From: Acidobacteriota bacterium
Lineage (GTDB): Bacteria > Acidobacteriota > Vicinamibacteria > Vicinamibacterales > CAVVIG01
Reading direction: 5' to 3'
DNA length: 64,000 bases
Assembly: GCA_003222395.1 (NCBI GenBank)
Contig: QHWB01000033.1
Coordinates: forward strand, 1 to 64,000
The first letter of the stretch is position 1; each line of letters opens with the position of its first letter. Of this stretch, positions 9,175 to 16,944 are shown one piece after another. The notes beneath the pieces were generated by a model that was not told the DNA's origin, ran no database searches, and saw nothing but the letters and a program-made list of their open reading frames with translations. The position numbers and the translations under genes are program-made.

Positions 9175-10398
9175 CTACTGCGCCTTCCCGGCCGTCGTCG
9201 TCGACGGGCGGAGCACTTTGCGGAACACTTCAGTGGCCTTCTGCATCTCTTCCATCGTGCCGAGCGAGATGCGCGCCCACTGCTTCTCCAGTGGCGGGAA
9301 GTCGCGGCCGACCAGCACGCCCTCCTTCGCACATGCGTCGCGGAACGCCGCGGCGGTCATCGTCTTGCCGATGTCGGTGAAGATGAAGTTCGTCTGCGAA
9401 TCGGTGGACGGATAGCCCAGATCCGCCAGCGCTTTCACGGTAAAGTCGCGCACGCCTTTGTTGCGCGCGCTCTCTTCCTTGATGTGCGCCGGATCCTTGA
9501 GCGAGGCCACCGCTGCGGCGACGCCGAACGTGTTCACGTTGTACGGCATGCGCCAGCGCGCCATCTTGCGGATCGATTCGACGTGGCCGATCGCGTAGCC
9601 GATGCGGACGCCCGCCATGCCGTACGCCTTCGAGAAGGTGCGCGCGACGATGACGTTCGGCGTGGCCAGCGCGAGCGGAATCGCTGTCTGGAACGACGAG
9701 TCGGTGACGTAATCACAGTACGCCTCGTCGATCAGGATCGCGGTCGTCGGCGACGCCTTACGCACTTCGGCGGCGAAGTCGCTGATTTCCTTGGCGCTGT
9801 TGATCGTGGCGGTCGGATTGTTCGGGTTGCACAGGTATACGAGGCCCGCGCCCTTGACGAGCGGCACGAGCGCGCTCAGATCGGTGCGCAACGTCTTCGC
9901 GTCGACCGGCGCCGTCTTGAGGGGTACTTTGAGCATGTGCTCCGCAAAGCCCGCCGGGTCGCCGTAGGTCGGAGACGGGATGACGAGATGCTTGGTCGGC
10001 GACAGGAAGACGCGCGCTGCGTTCTTCAGGATCTCCTGCGACCCGACGCCGAGGACGACGTTCTCGCGCTTGCCGTTGTTCAGCTTCGCAATGAGGATCT
10101 CGAGATCCGCATCGAGCGGCGTGCTGTTGAACGGATATCGATTGGCCTCGGGAAACTTGCCGAGGATGGCGTCGATCGCGGCTTTACCGGGACCGAGCGG
10201 GTTCTCGTTGCTGCTGATGCGGATGGCCTCCACTCCGGGCGGGAGATTGGGGCGGTTCACGCCGCGGCCGGGTTGACGGCCCTGCTGCATGAGCTCGGCC
10301 ACGAACTCTTCGTGGCCGCGAGCCGCCAGCCACTGACTTGCCTGGCTGGCGTTCCCCACTCTCAGACCCTGAAGGAAACCGCGGCGCGACACCGACAT
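9175..10398 (-). CDS. Tat-exported histidinol-phosphate aminotransferase-like PLP enzyme (copy 2)
   Basis: 407 residues, starting MSVSRRGFLQ, a twin-arginine motif, with GGAGGAG just upstream of the ATG. It shares the core motifs of the downstream gene: ISSNENPLGPG, SPTYGDPAGF, NPNNPTATI, DEAYCDY, SKAYGMAGVRIGYA (the lysine should bind PLP) and RISLGT. The two genes are tandem paralogues separated by 13 bp and are evidently an old duplication, as they have diverged through most of the N-terminal half. Natural substrates cannot be read from sequence. Being twin-arginine on both copies, export seems selected for and not accidental. No histidine biosynthesis genes lie nearby, which argues against a HisC role. 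Confidence 0.9.
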   Translation of the reverse strand: MSVSRRGFLQGLRVGNASQASQWLAARGHEEFVAELMQQGRQPGRGVNRPNLPPGVEAIRISSNENPLGPGKAAIDAILGKFPEANRYPFNSTPLDADLEILIAKLNNGKRENVVLGVGSQEILKNAARVFLSPTKHLVIPSPTYGDPAGFAEHMLKVPLKTAPVDAKTLRTDLSALVPLVKGAGLVYLCNPNNPTATINSAKEISDFAAEVRKASPTTAILIDEAYCDYVTDSSFQTAIPLALATPNVIVARTFSKAYGMAGVRIGYAIGHVESIRKMARWRMPYNVNTFGVAAAVASLKDPAHIKEESARNKGVRDFTVKALADLGYPSTDSQTNFIFTDIGKTMTAAAFRDACAKEGVLVGRDFPPLEKQWARISLGTMEEMQKATEVFRKVLRPSTTTAGKAQ

Positions 10399-10645
10399 GA
10401 GCTCCTCCTTCAGTTACCGACGACTACTTGACGTGTGGATGATGACCGAGAAAACACGTTGACAGGCGATTCCGCGAATTTTACGCCCGCGCTTACGGGG
10501 GTGTCAACGAAGGGTCATGTCTCCAAGTGTCACAGCTGCCGATGGTTATGTTATTCTGAGGAGGCCTTCCCAGCGGCTGTCCTACATCAGCTACCAGCGT
10601 GAGTTGCGCGCGGTAGCACCGGCTTTCGTCGGATTGATCACTGCA

Positions 10646-11503
10646 ATGAGGGTTATGCACAAATCTGCTCTTCGACTGTACATCGCCGCGCTCGCCTCGG
10701 CCGCGACTATTCTGCTGGTGGCCGCGCCCGCTCACGCCCAGTACAAACCTCGCCCCATCGACGATCCCGCGACGGGCGAGTCGTATCACATCGAAGGCGC
10801 CGTCGGTTTCTGGTTTCCGACGGCCGACATGACCGTCACAAGTGGCGGATCCGGATCGCTCGCCGGCATCACGGGAACCTCGATCAACGCCGAGCGCGAT
10901 CTCGGCATGCCGGCCGATAAGAAGCTGCCCGATTTCGAGCTGATCCTGCGGCCGGCGCGCGCGCACAAGTTCCGCCTGAACTACGTGCCGATCCAGTACG
11001 ACGGCAGCGCGACCGTCACCAGGGACATCGTCTTCAACGGGCAACGGTACCGGCTCGGTTTGCCGGTGAACTCGACGCTCGACTGGAAGTCGGCGCGCTT
11101 CGCGTACGAGTTCGATTTCATCTCGAGGAACCGCGGCTTCGGAGGCTTGATCGTCGAAGCGAAGTATACCGACGTGCAGGTCAATCTCACGGCGGCGCCG
11201 CTCATCAACGAGTTCGCCCGGGCGCGCGCGCCCATTCCGGCGCTCGGCGGCATCGGCCGCGTCTACGTCGTGCCGAACATCTCCATCACCGGCGAGGTCA
11301 CCGGCTTCAAGCTGCCCGACAGCATCGACAGCCGCTACGGCGGGCATTACGTCGACGTCGACGTCTATGGCACCGTCAACTTCACGAACAACATCGGCGT
11401 GAAGGGCGGCTACCGGTCGCTCGACATGGGGTACCTCGTCAAGCAGGACAACGGATCGTTCACGTTGAAGGGGATGTACTTCGCGGGCGTCTTCAGGTAC
11501 TGA
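10646..11503 (+). CDS. Secreted beta-rich protein of unknown function
   Basis: About 285 residues, with a signal peptide ending in APAHAQ. The frame is open upstream to 10517, but the signal peptide starts at the ATG at 10646 or 10655; neither has an ideal Shine-Dalgarno (GAGGG lies only 2 nt before 10655), so the start is uncertain by three residues. The mature part alternates hydrophobic and polar residues and mentions no catalytic motif: SYHIEGAVGFWFP, LRPARAHKFRLNYVPIQYDG, GTVNFTNNIGVKGGYRSLDMGY. The pattern of amphipathic strands suggests a small outer-membrane barrel or periplasmic beta protein. It is divergent from the aminotransferase pair and convergent with the next gene. Confidence 0.7.
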   Translation: MRVMHKSALRLYIAALASAATILLVAAPAHAQYKPRPIDDPATGESYHIEGAVGFWFPTADMTVTSGGSGSLAGITGTSINAERDLGMPADKKLPDFELILRPARAHKFRLNYVPIQYDGSATVTRDIVFNGQRYRLGLPVNSTLDWKSARFAYEFDFISRNRGFGGLIVEAKYTDVQVNLTAAPLINEFARARAPIPALGGIGRVYVVPNISITGEVTGFKLPDSIDSRYGGHYVDVDVYGTVNFTNNIGVKGGYRSLDMGYLVKQDNGSFTLKGMYFAGVFRY

Positions 11504-11522
11504 ACGGCGGACACATTGATCC

Positions 11523-11601
11523 GCGGCGGACACACTGGTCCGCCGCTACCTTTCACCGATCCAACATTGCGACAGGCAGGGGCCGACCAATATGTCGGCC
11601 C
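11523..11601. terminator. Two hairpins between convergent genes
   Basis: Hairpin A at 11523-11546 pairs gcggcgga with tccgccgc across an 8-nt loop. Hairpin B at 11580-11601 pairs gggccgac with gtcggccc across caatat. They lie between the stop at 11503 (+) and the stop at 11633 (-), so they can end transcription from both sides. No clear T tract follows. Confidence 0.5.
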
Positions 11602-11632
11602 TGTGCGGCGTTCTTGGCCCCTGCGCCGGTTC

Positions 11633-12847
11633 TTAATGCAGATGTATGCCGACCGCGACGAGCTTCTCCAGCCGCCGATCCGCATCCTGCAGCGTCTCGT
11701 CGCGCTTGCAGAAACAGAATCGCAGCTTCGTGCGGCCGTTCGCCGAATTCTTGTAGAAGCTGCTCCCCGGCACGGCGGCCACGCCGATGTCCTTCACCAG
11801 ATACCGCGCGAACTCGACGTCGTCGCGGAAGCCGAACTTACCGATGTCGGTCATGATGTAGTACGCGCCGAGCGGCTTGTAGACCGTGAAGTGATGCCGC
11901 TCGAGGATGTCGAGCAGCACGTCGCGCCGACGCTGGTAGTCGGCCGCGAGCCTCCCGTAGTAGTCGTCCGGAATCGCGAGCGCAACGGCGCCGGCCTCCT
12001 GCAGCGGCGCCGCGGCGCCGACCGTCAGGAAGTCGTGGACCTTGCGGATCGCGCCGGTCAGTGACGGCGGAGAAATCGTCCAGCCGACGCGCCATCCCGT
12101 GACGCTGTAGGTTTTCGACAACCCGTTGATCGTCACGGTGCGATCGGCCATTCCTTCGATCGTCGCAATCGGGACGTGAAGCTGGCCGTCGTAGATGATG
12201 TGCTCGTAGATCTCGTCCGAGATGGCAATCGCGTCCCACTTGCGGCAGAGCGCGGCGATCGTTTCCAGCTCCTCGCGCGAGAAGACTTTTCCCGTCGGAT
12301 TGTTCGGCGTGTTGATGATGATCGCCTTTGTCTTCTCGTTGAACGCCGCTGCGAGCTCGTCCGGATCGAACGTCCAGTCCGCCCTGGGCGAGCCGGGGCG
12401 AGCCGAAGGGTCCGGCTCGCGCAGCGTGACGTAGCGCGGCGTCGCGCCGGAGAGAATCGCGTCGGGTCCGTAGTTCTCGTAAAACGGCTCGAAGATCACG
12501 ACTTCGTCGCCCGGATCGATGATGGCCAGCATGGTCGACATCATCGCCTCGGTCGATCCGCAGCAGACCGTGACCTGCTCGTCCGCGACGACGCGGACGC
12601 CGTAGCGCCGTGAGAACTCACGCGCGACCGCTTCGCGCAGCGGCCGCGCGCCCCACGTGACCGCGTACTGATTGACATCCGCGTTGATCGCCGCGCACGC
12701 GGCCTCTTTGATTGCGGAAGGGGCGGGGAAGTCCGGGAATCCCTGCGACAGATTGACGCCGCCGTACATCTCGTTGAGCCGGGTCATCTCGCGGATAACC
12801 GACTCGGTGAATTGGGTGGCTTTCTTCGATCCGGTGAGTTTGCTCAT
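11633..12847 (-). CDS. Class I/II aminotransferase (kynurenine/methionine-type)
   Basis: 404 residues if started at the ATG at 12847; a GTG at 12874 is also open but falls inside an inverted repeat and adds nine residues without family similarity. The motifs are those of fold type I aminotransferases in the aspartate/kynurenine aminotransferase group: GGVNLSQGFPDFPAP, CCGSTEAMMSTM, NTPNNPTGKVF, SDEIYEHIIYDG, the PLP lysine in GLSKTYSVTGWRVGW and the C-terminal arginine in KLRFCFCK. There is no signal peptide, so it is cytosolic, unlike the two Tat aminotransferases nearby. It likely transfers amino groups from aromatic amino acids, methionine or glutamine to 2-oxo acids. A stretch encoding DPSARPGSPRAD looks derived from a dispersed repeat inserted in a surface loop. 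Confidence 0.9.
   Translation of the reverse strand: MSKLTGSKKATQFTESVIREMTRLNEMYGGVNLSQGFPDFPAPSAIKEAACAAINADVNQYAVTWGARPLREAVAREFSRRYGVRVVADEQVTVCCGSTEAMMSTMLAIIDPGDEVVIFEPFYENYGPDAILSGATPRYVTLREPDPSARPGSPRADWTFDPDELAAAFNEKTKAIIINTPNNPTGKVFSREELETIAALCRKWDAIAISDEIYEHIIYDGQLHVPIATIEGMADRTVTINGLSKTYSVTGWRVGWTISPPSLTGAIRKVHDFLTVGAAAPLQEAGAVALAIPDDYYGRLAADYQRRRDVLLDILERHHFTVYKPLGAYYIMTDIGKFGFRDDVEFARYLVKDIGVAAVPGSSFYKNSANGRTKLRFCFCKRDETLQDADRRLEKLVAVGIHLH
12382..12420. repeat. Probable dispersed repeat built into the aminotransferase gene
   Basis: The + strand has a CCCTGGGCGAGCC-GGGGCGAGCC-GAAGGG pattern, whose GAGCCGAAGGG end matches a class of small REP-like motifs with ends CCCTG...GAAGGG. 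It encodes the loop PSARPGSPRA in the minus-strand aminotransferase. Compare 6205-6226 and 15083-15131. Confidence 0.4.
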
Positions 12848-12861
12848 ACCTCGCACATCAT

Positions 12862-12944
12862 CCACGAAACACACGAAAACACGAAATACACGAAATGATC
12901 TAGAGATCTTTTTCGCGGCTTTCGTGTTTTCGCGAGTTTCGTGG
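12862..12944. repeat. Inverted repeat between transglycosylase and aminotransferase genes
   Basis: Arms 12862-12886 and 12920-12944 are inverted copies with about 22 of 25 bases matching (core CACGAAA and GAAAACACGAAA), around an AT-rich 33-nt spacer. The right arm abuts the stop codon of the upstream transglycosylase gene, and the left arm precedes the aminotransferase start. It can fold as a terminator or mRNA-processing hairpin that separates the two genes. Confidence 0.75.
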
Positions 12945-15284
12945 CTACGCTGCCTTGCGGGTTCTCTTCGCTGACGCCTTCTTCTTTGCCGGCGTCGCTT
13001 TCTTCGCCGGAGCCGGCGCGTTCGCCGTCGCCTTTTTCGCGGGCGGCGGCGCCGCCTTGTGCGACACCGCCGGCTGCGCGTCGACGTCGTCGGCGTTGAA
13101 AGCGCCGCTCCCGGTGCCGCCGTAGAGGCGGCGATAGTCTTCGGCGGTGCCGAGGATTCGCTTCACGTAGTTCTGCGTTTCAGGGAACGGGATGTCGTCG
13201 ATGAACTCGTCCTGGTCGATGCCGGGCCGCTCCGAAATCCAGCGCGCGACCCGGTTCTCGCCTGCGTTGTAGCTGGCGAGCGCGTAATGGGCGCCGCCGA
13301 ACTGCCGGACGAGATCCGCGAAAAGCGCCGTCCCCATGCGAACGTTCGTCTCCGCCGTCGTCAACATGCTGACGCTGAAGCGTCGCGGAAGGCGCAGCGA
13401 CCGGGCGTACTGGCGTCCCGTCGATGGCAGCAGCTGCATGAGGCCGTATGCGTTCGCCGCCGACCGAACGTCGACAGTGAACGTCGATTCCTGCGCGATC
13501 AACGCGGCGATCATGAACGGATCGAGCTGATGCTCTTCCGAATAACGCCGGATCAGCGGCCAGTAATTCACGGGGAAGAGCACCTTCATCAATGGCGTCG
13601 GAAGTTTTTCGCCGCCGGCCGCCATGTACTGCGGGTAGGCGCGCTTCATCGCGTTGATGCCCGCTCGCAAATCGCCGCGCCGGTTGTAGATCCACGCGAG
13701 CGTCGCCTGGATCGCCGGCACGTCGCCCCACGCTTTCTGCGCGTAGTGCAGCTCGTCGATCGCCTGGTCGTAGAGCTCGAGGCCGAGCAGCGCGCGAACG
13801 ATGTGCTCGTTCGGCGGCAGCGGCGCGTCGGGCAGCGGCGCGTCATCGGCCGGCGTGTCGACGATCAGGCGGCGCTGCGGCGCGCGCCCGTCGAGGTGCT
13901 TCAACGCCAGGCGGCCGTAGTAGCTGTTCAAGTAGTCAGTCGCGACCAGCGTATATCGCGCCTCTGCGAGCGCCGGCTCGTTCAGCCGGCCATGCGCGCG
14001 CCCGCACCAGTACAACCAAGACGGCCGGTAATCCGAGCGCGGGAAATGGGCCGCGGCCGATTCGAACAACCGGATCGTCTCTGCGTACGATCCGTTCTTG
14101 TACGCCCACCAGCCGATCTTCCATGCCGCGCGCTCCGCATAGTGACCGGTCGGATACTTTTCGTACATCTCGCGGAAAGTCGCATCCGCGGCCTCGTCGT
14201 CGTTGCGGACGATGTAGTGGCTCGCCAGGTTGTTGAGCGCTTCTTCCGCCCAGCTCTGGTCGGGGAACTCGGCGACGATCCGGCGGACCGTGCGCATGTA
14301 TTCGGCATCGTCGCCGAGCTCGCGCGTCGCGACGGCGTAGAAGAACAGCGCTTCGCCCTGCCGCGACGCCCTGTCGATGTATGGCCTGACGCCGTCGCGC
14401 GCGTTGCGCTGGCGCTTCAGGTAGTAGTCGCATTCGGCGAGCCGCAGGTTGATCAGCTCGCGATCGTCGATCGCGGCGGTGCGCCGCAGCGTTTCGTACA
14501 ACGGGCGCGCCTGCGAATAGCGCTTCGCGCCGAAGAGGCGCTCGGCGCGGCCGATTTCGAGCTTGTACCGGTTCGTGCCCGGTTCGATCGGGGCGACGGG
14601 TAGAACTTCGAGCTCGCTCGCCGCGGTCGACGCCAGATCGCTGAACGGGAATTCGTAGACGACGCGCGAGAACGCCTCGGTCGCCTTGTCGGTGCGGCCG
14701 ACGGCTTTCGCCGCGCGCGCCAGGCGCATCAACACGTCGTCGGGCGCCGTCGTCTTCGCTTGCGACAGTCGATCGTAGACGGCCAGCGCGGCCGCCTGAT
14801 CGCCGAGCGCTTCGTCGCTTTCGGCCTCGCGCATCGAAGCCGCTTCGTTCAGGTATCCGATTGGTGCCCTGGTCTGCAGCGTCTGAAACGTCTGGCGCGC
14901 ATCGGACGCGCGTCCCAGGCGCAGTTCGGCGAGGCCGCGGTAATACTCGGCGTAGTGTCCGAGCGTTCCCTGTTGTACCGCCGGCTGCGAAAGGATCAGG
15001 AGCGCCTGCGCGAAATTCGAATCGACCTCCAGCTTCACCGCCTCGGCCAGCTGCGCGAGCGGCCCGGTGCGTGCGCCTCCACCACTCGCCCCTCGACCCT
15101 GCTCAGCGCGACCCTGAGGCTCTCGAAGGGCCGACGTATCGGGCGCCATCCACAGCTTCGACGGATCGGCCGACAGGCGCGGATGATTCGTCGGCTGAAG
15201 CGGATCAGCGGCAGGTTGCTGCGCGCGCGGCGTCGATACAACAAGAAGGGCGAAGCCCGCTGCCACCCATGCGGTCCTGGTCAT
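12945..15284 (-). CDS. Soluble lytic murein transglycosylase (Slt70-like)
   Basis: 779 residues. An N-terminal signal peptide (TAWVAAGFALLVVSTPRAQQ) sends it to the periplasm. Residues about 80-560 are alpha-helical repeats of the Slt superhelical U-domain type. The C-terminal SLT domain (about 580-705) begins EEHQLDPFMIAALIAQEST, where the glutamate of QEST is the expected catalytic acid. It continues with SAANAYGLMQLLPSTGR, GTALFADLVRQFGG and ALASYNAGENRVARWI, all SLT signature motifs. It cleaves peptidoglycan between MurNAc and GlcNAc, forming 1,6-anhydroMurNAc. The last 35 residues are a Lys/Ala/Pro-rich tail, which is unusual and may bind anionic wall polymers. Near residue 53 a short segment, LREPQGRAEQGRGASGGG, is encoded by a dispersed repeat. 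Confidence 0.94.
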   Translation of the reverse strand: MTRTAWVAAGFALLVVSTPRAQQPAADPLQPTNHPRLSADPSKLWMAPDTSALREPQGRAEQGRGASGGGARTGPLAQLAEAVKLEVDSNFAQALLILSQPAVQQGTLGHYAEYYRGLAELRLGRASDARQTFQTLQTRAPIGYLNEAASMREAESDEALGDQAAALAVYDRLSQAKTTAPDDVLMRLARAAKAVGRTDKATEAFSRVVYEFPFSDLASTAASELEVLPVAPIEPGTNRYKLEIGRAERLFGAKRYSQARPLYETLRRTAAIDDRELINLRLAECDYYLKRQRNARDGVRPYIDRASRQGEALFFYAVATRELGDDAEYMRTVRRIVAEFPDQSWAEEALNNLASHYIVRNDDEAADATFREMYEKYPTGHYAERAAWKIGWWAYKNGSYAETIRLFESAAAHFPRSDYRPSWLYWCGRAHGRLNEPALAEARYTLVATDYLNSYYGRLALKHLDGRAPQRRLIVDTPADDAPLPDAPLPPNEHIVRALLGLELYDQAIDELHYAQKAWGDVPAIQATLAWIYNRRGDLRAGINAMKRAYPQYMAAGGEKLPTPLMKVLFPVNYWPLIRRYSEEHQLDPFMIAALIAQESTFTVDVRSAANAYGLMQLLPSTGRQYARSLRLPRRFSVSMLTTAETNVRMGTALFADLVRQFGGAHYALASYNAGENRVARWISERPGIDQDEFIDDIPFPETQNYVKRILGTAEDYRRLYGGTGSGAFNADDVDAQPAVSHKAAPPPAKKATANAPAPAKKATPAKKKASAKRTRKAA
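15083..15131. repeat. Dispersed imperfect palindrome embedded in the transglycosylase gene
   Basis: The + strand runs CCACTCGCCCCTCGACCC, TGCTCAGCGCGACCCTGAG, then GCTCTCGAAGGGCC. The two ends, CCC-TCGAC and TCGAAGGG, and the central CTCAG/CTGAG are arranged as an imperfect inverted repeat. It sits just after the signal peptide of the transglycosylase and encodes a Gly/Arg-rich linker. I recognise this as a recurrent motif in Acidobacteriota-type genomes, but did not search. Confidence 0.55.
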
Positions 15285-15316
15285 AATCGTCTATCGTCCC
15301 GCCTTCGTCCTTCGTG

Positions 15317-15372
15317 ACTTCGTACTTCCCACTTCGTACTTCCTACTTCGTACTTCCCACTTCGTACTTCCT
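15317..15372. repeat. Four exact 14-bp tandem units (acttcgtacttccY)
   Basis: Units acttcgtacttccc and acttcgtacttcct alternate: 15317-15330, 15331-15344, 15345-15358 and 15359-15372. It is therefore a 28-bp unit repeated twice, each made of two near-identical 14-mers. The stop codon of the upstream minus-strand gene (15343-15345) lies inside the second unit, so the array supplies that protein's C-terminus. Confidence 0.9.
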
Positions 15373-16209
15373 GGTTTCCACCAGGCTTGCATCGCCCTCG
15401 GCGAGCGTCCTCACGAGCTCGTCATTGAAATAATCGGCGCGCCGGCGTACGTGCGATGGAACGCGCTGGTCGTACAACACGCGAGCGCGTGTGATTTCGC
15501 CGCCCAGACGTGACATCAGGTCGCGCTCACGGCGGCCGGCGACGACCTCAGCTTCGTGGTACAGCTTGATCTCGGACACGAGCAATCGCGCATATCGCCG
15601 CGCCGACACCTCCTCGTCGCTACCGGTCTCGTCGCCCGGATGCTGATCCTCGCGTGCGAGCGCGCGTGCGGTCTTGAACGCGGTCATCGATTCGAGGCAC
15701 CGCGCGGCGTGGCGCACGAGGATCTCCAGCGCGGTCACCCGTCCGTCTTCCGCGTAGAGCGCGCCAACGGTCTCTCCGCTGATCGCAAGCGGCAGGCGCA
15801 CGCGTCCGCGCGAATCGTGGCTGGCGTCGGCCGCCACCGCGGCAAGGGTTGCGACGTCCGGCTCCTGATCGAATCCGCTCGTGCGCCACGCCCGCCACTC
15901 TCCTCCGCTGGTAAGCAAGACGGCCACGCGAGACGCGTCGCGGGCCGCGGCGCTCGCCAGCGCATCGAGGATCTCGCTCAGCGAGCGGGCGTTGTCGATC
16001 GACCGGATGCCTTCAACGAGCCGTTCGTCGGCTTCGGCGCCGCGCGCGGACGGCGCCGCTTCTTCTTCCTTCGGCGGCGGTGGCGGGGGTGGCGGCGGAG
16101 CCGCAGCGGCCAGCACGGCCTTCGCGGCGTCGATCTGCCGCTCCAGCTCGGTCTGCAGGCGCGCGGTCAGCGCCTCGAACGCGTGTTTCAGTTCGTCGTC
16201 GAACGTCAT
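15343..16209 (-). CDS. GAF-like domain protein with coiled-coil N-terminus
   Basis: 288 residues from the ATG at 16209, which has AGGAA 8 nt upstream; an earlier in-frame start at 16269 lacks this. Residues 1-45 form an amphipathic helix (ALTARLQTELERQIDAAKAVLAAAA), followed by a run of nine prolines and an acidic linker. Residues about 85-205 look like a GAF fold: the helix SLSEILDALASAAA, then RVAVLLTSGGEWRAWR and VRLPLAISGETVGALYAED. The C-terminal third is helical and charged. Ligand and partner are unknown; GAF domains bind small molecules or mediate dimerisation. The final residues KYEVGSTK are encoded by the 14-bp tandem array, so the ancestral end of the gene was probably different. 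Confidence 0.7.
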   Translation of the reverse strand: MTFDDELKHAFEALTARLQTELERQIDAAKAVLAAAAPPPPPPPPPKEEEAAPSARGAEADERLVEGIRSIDNARSLSEILDALASAAARDASRVAVLLTSGGEWRAWRTSGFDQEPDVATLAAVAADASHDSRGRVRLPLAISGETVGALYAEDGRVTALEILVRHAARCLESMTAFKTARALAREDQHPGDETGSDEEVSARRYARLLVSEIKLYHEAEVVAGRRERDLMSRLGGEITRARVLYDQRVPSHVRRRADYFNDELVRTLAEGDASLVETRKYEVGSTK

Positions 16210-16257
16210 GCGTATCGTTCCTGGACGTCCTCGGATGTGAAGGGATGGATTGGGGGC

Positions 16258-16263
16258 ATTATA
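16258..16263 (-). promoter_or_regulatory. Perfect -10 hexamer (TATAAT) for the GAF gene
   Basis: On the minus strand a TATAAT lies about 49 bp before the ATG at 16209. No good -35 box is found at 16-18 bp spacing, so the site could be an extended or activator-dependent promoter, or chance. Confidence 0.35.
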
Positions 16264-16310
16264 CGGCAATATCGGTGCGGGCCGTCGCCAACTTCATGGT
16301 ACAGAAGGGT

Positions 16311-16339
16311 TTGACGGTTCAAGACCGCGAAACTACAAT
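16311..16339 (+). promoter_or_regulatory. Sigma-70-type promoter of the tmRNA gene
   Basis: TTGACG (16311-16316), a 17-bp spacer and TACAAT (16334-16339): five of six matches in each box and ideal spacing. Transcription would begin near 16346, giving a roughly 39-nt leader to be removed from the tmRNA precursor. Confidence 0.8.
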
Positions 16340-16384
16340 AGGACTGCACCAACGCGCGTACGTCGCGGCCCATCCTTATATATA

Positions 16385-16736
16385 GGGGGCGACACGGTTT
16401 CGACGGGGGTAAGGACTCGCGGGATGCATGCCGAGCGCCATCGCCTCGTAAATCCGGTGGACACAACGTAACTGCGAACACGCAGCTCGCTCTCGCTGCT
16501 TAATTAAGTAGCGACGTCCTCTCCGTCTTCGCCTTCGGGGCGGAGAAGGATGTCATAACAGAAGGCTGGTCGTCACTGGCGGTTCCGACGGGTGACGGCG
16601 AGATTCATCGGAGCTAGCGACCGCCGGTTTCCGTCGCTCTTCGACGGCGGTCGCGAACCTTCAAGGGCGGCTACGCATGTAGATTCCTGCGACGGCGTAC
16701 TCTCGGACGCGGGTTCGACTCCCGCCGCCTCCACCA
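16385..16736 (+). ncRNA. ssrA: Transfer-messenger RNA (tmRNA)
   Basis: About 352 nt. The 5' end GGGGGCG pairs with CGCCTCC before a genome-encoded ACCA, giving a 7-bp acceptor stem with one G-U. The T arm gcggg-ttcgact-cccgc is canonical and the 5' GACACGGTTTCGACG block is the standard tmRNA signature. The tag reading frame is 16474-16503: GCG AAC ACG CAG CTC GCT CTC GCT GCT TAA, encoding ANTQLALAA, followed by a second in-frame TAA-like triplet region. The tag ends in the LALAA degron expected for ClpXP/ClpAP. With SmpB and alanyl-tRNA synthetase it rescues ribosomes stalled on mRNAs lacking a stop codon. A near-consensus promoter lies 46 bp upstream. Confidence 0.97.
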
Positions 16737-16789
16737 CTCTTCATCAATGAACATGGGCCTTCGGGCCCTCCGTTCCCGCCGCCTCCACC
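16720..16789. repeat. 16-bp direct repeat of the tmRNA 3' end (possible attachment-site scar)
   Basis: tcccgccgcctccacc occurs at 16720-16735, as the last part of tmRNA, and again exactly at 16774-16789, 38 bp further on. Between them is a small hairpin gggcc-ttcg-ggccc (16755-16768). A duplicated tmRNA 3' end is the expected trace of tyrosine-integrase insertion at ssrA. No integrase remains, and the next 700 bp hold gene remnants. Confidence 0.6.
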
Positions 16790-16854
16790 GGGCGGCTTGG
16801 CTCGAAGTTTTTGCAACACTTTCCGCGCGAGATCGCGGCCGTTATGGTGGAGTC

Positions 16855-16944
16855 GTGCCGCTCGAAGCGCTCCGTCAGTTCCGGCGTGAAATTCTCGATC
16901 TTGCCGCGCGCCACGGCGCGCGCAATGTGCGCGTGTTCGGGTCA
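16855..16944 (+). pseudogene. Fragment of a MNT-type nucleotidyltransferase
   Basis: From a GTG at 16855 the frame encodes VPLEALRQFRREIL, then DLAARHGARNVRVFGSV. This is the start of the nucleotidyltransferase domain of MNT antitoxins, where FGS(V/R) precedes the catalytic GxxxxxSDxD. The sequence breaks at exactly that point (about 16940) and the catalytic Asp residues are absent. HEPN-MNT pairs are common on mobile or defence islands. No HEPN partner is seen. Remnant, not functional. Confidence 0.5.
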
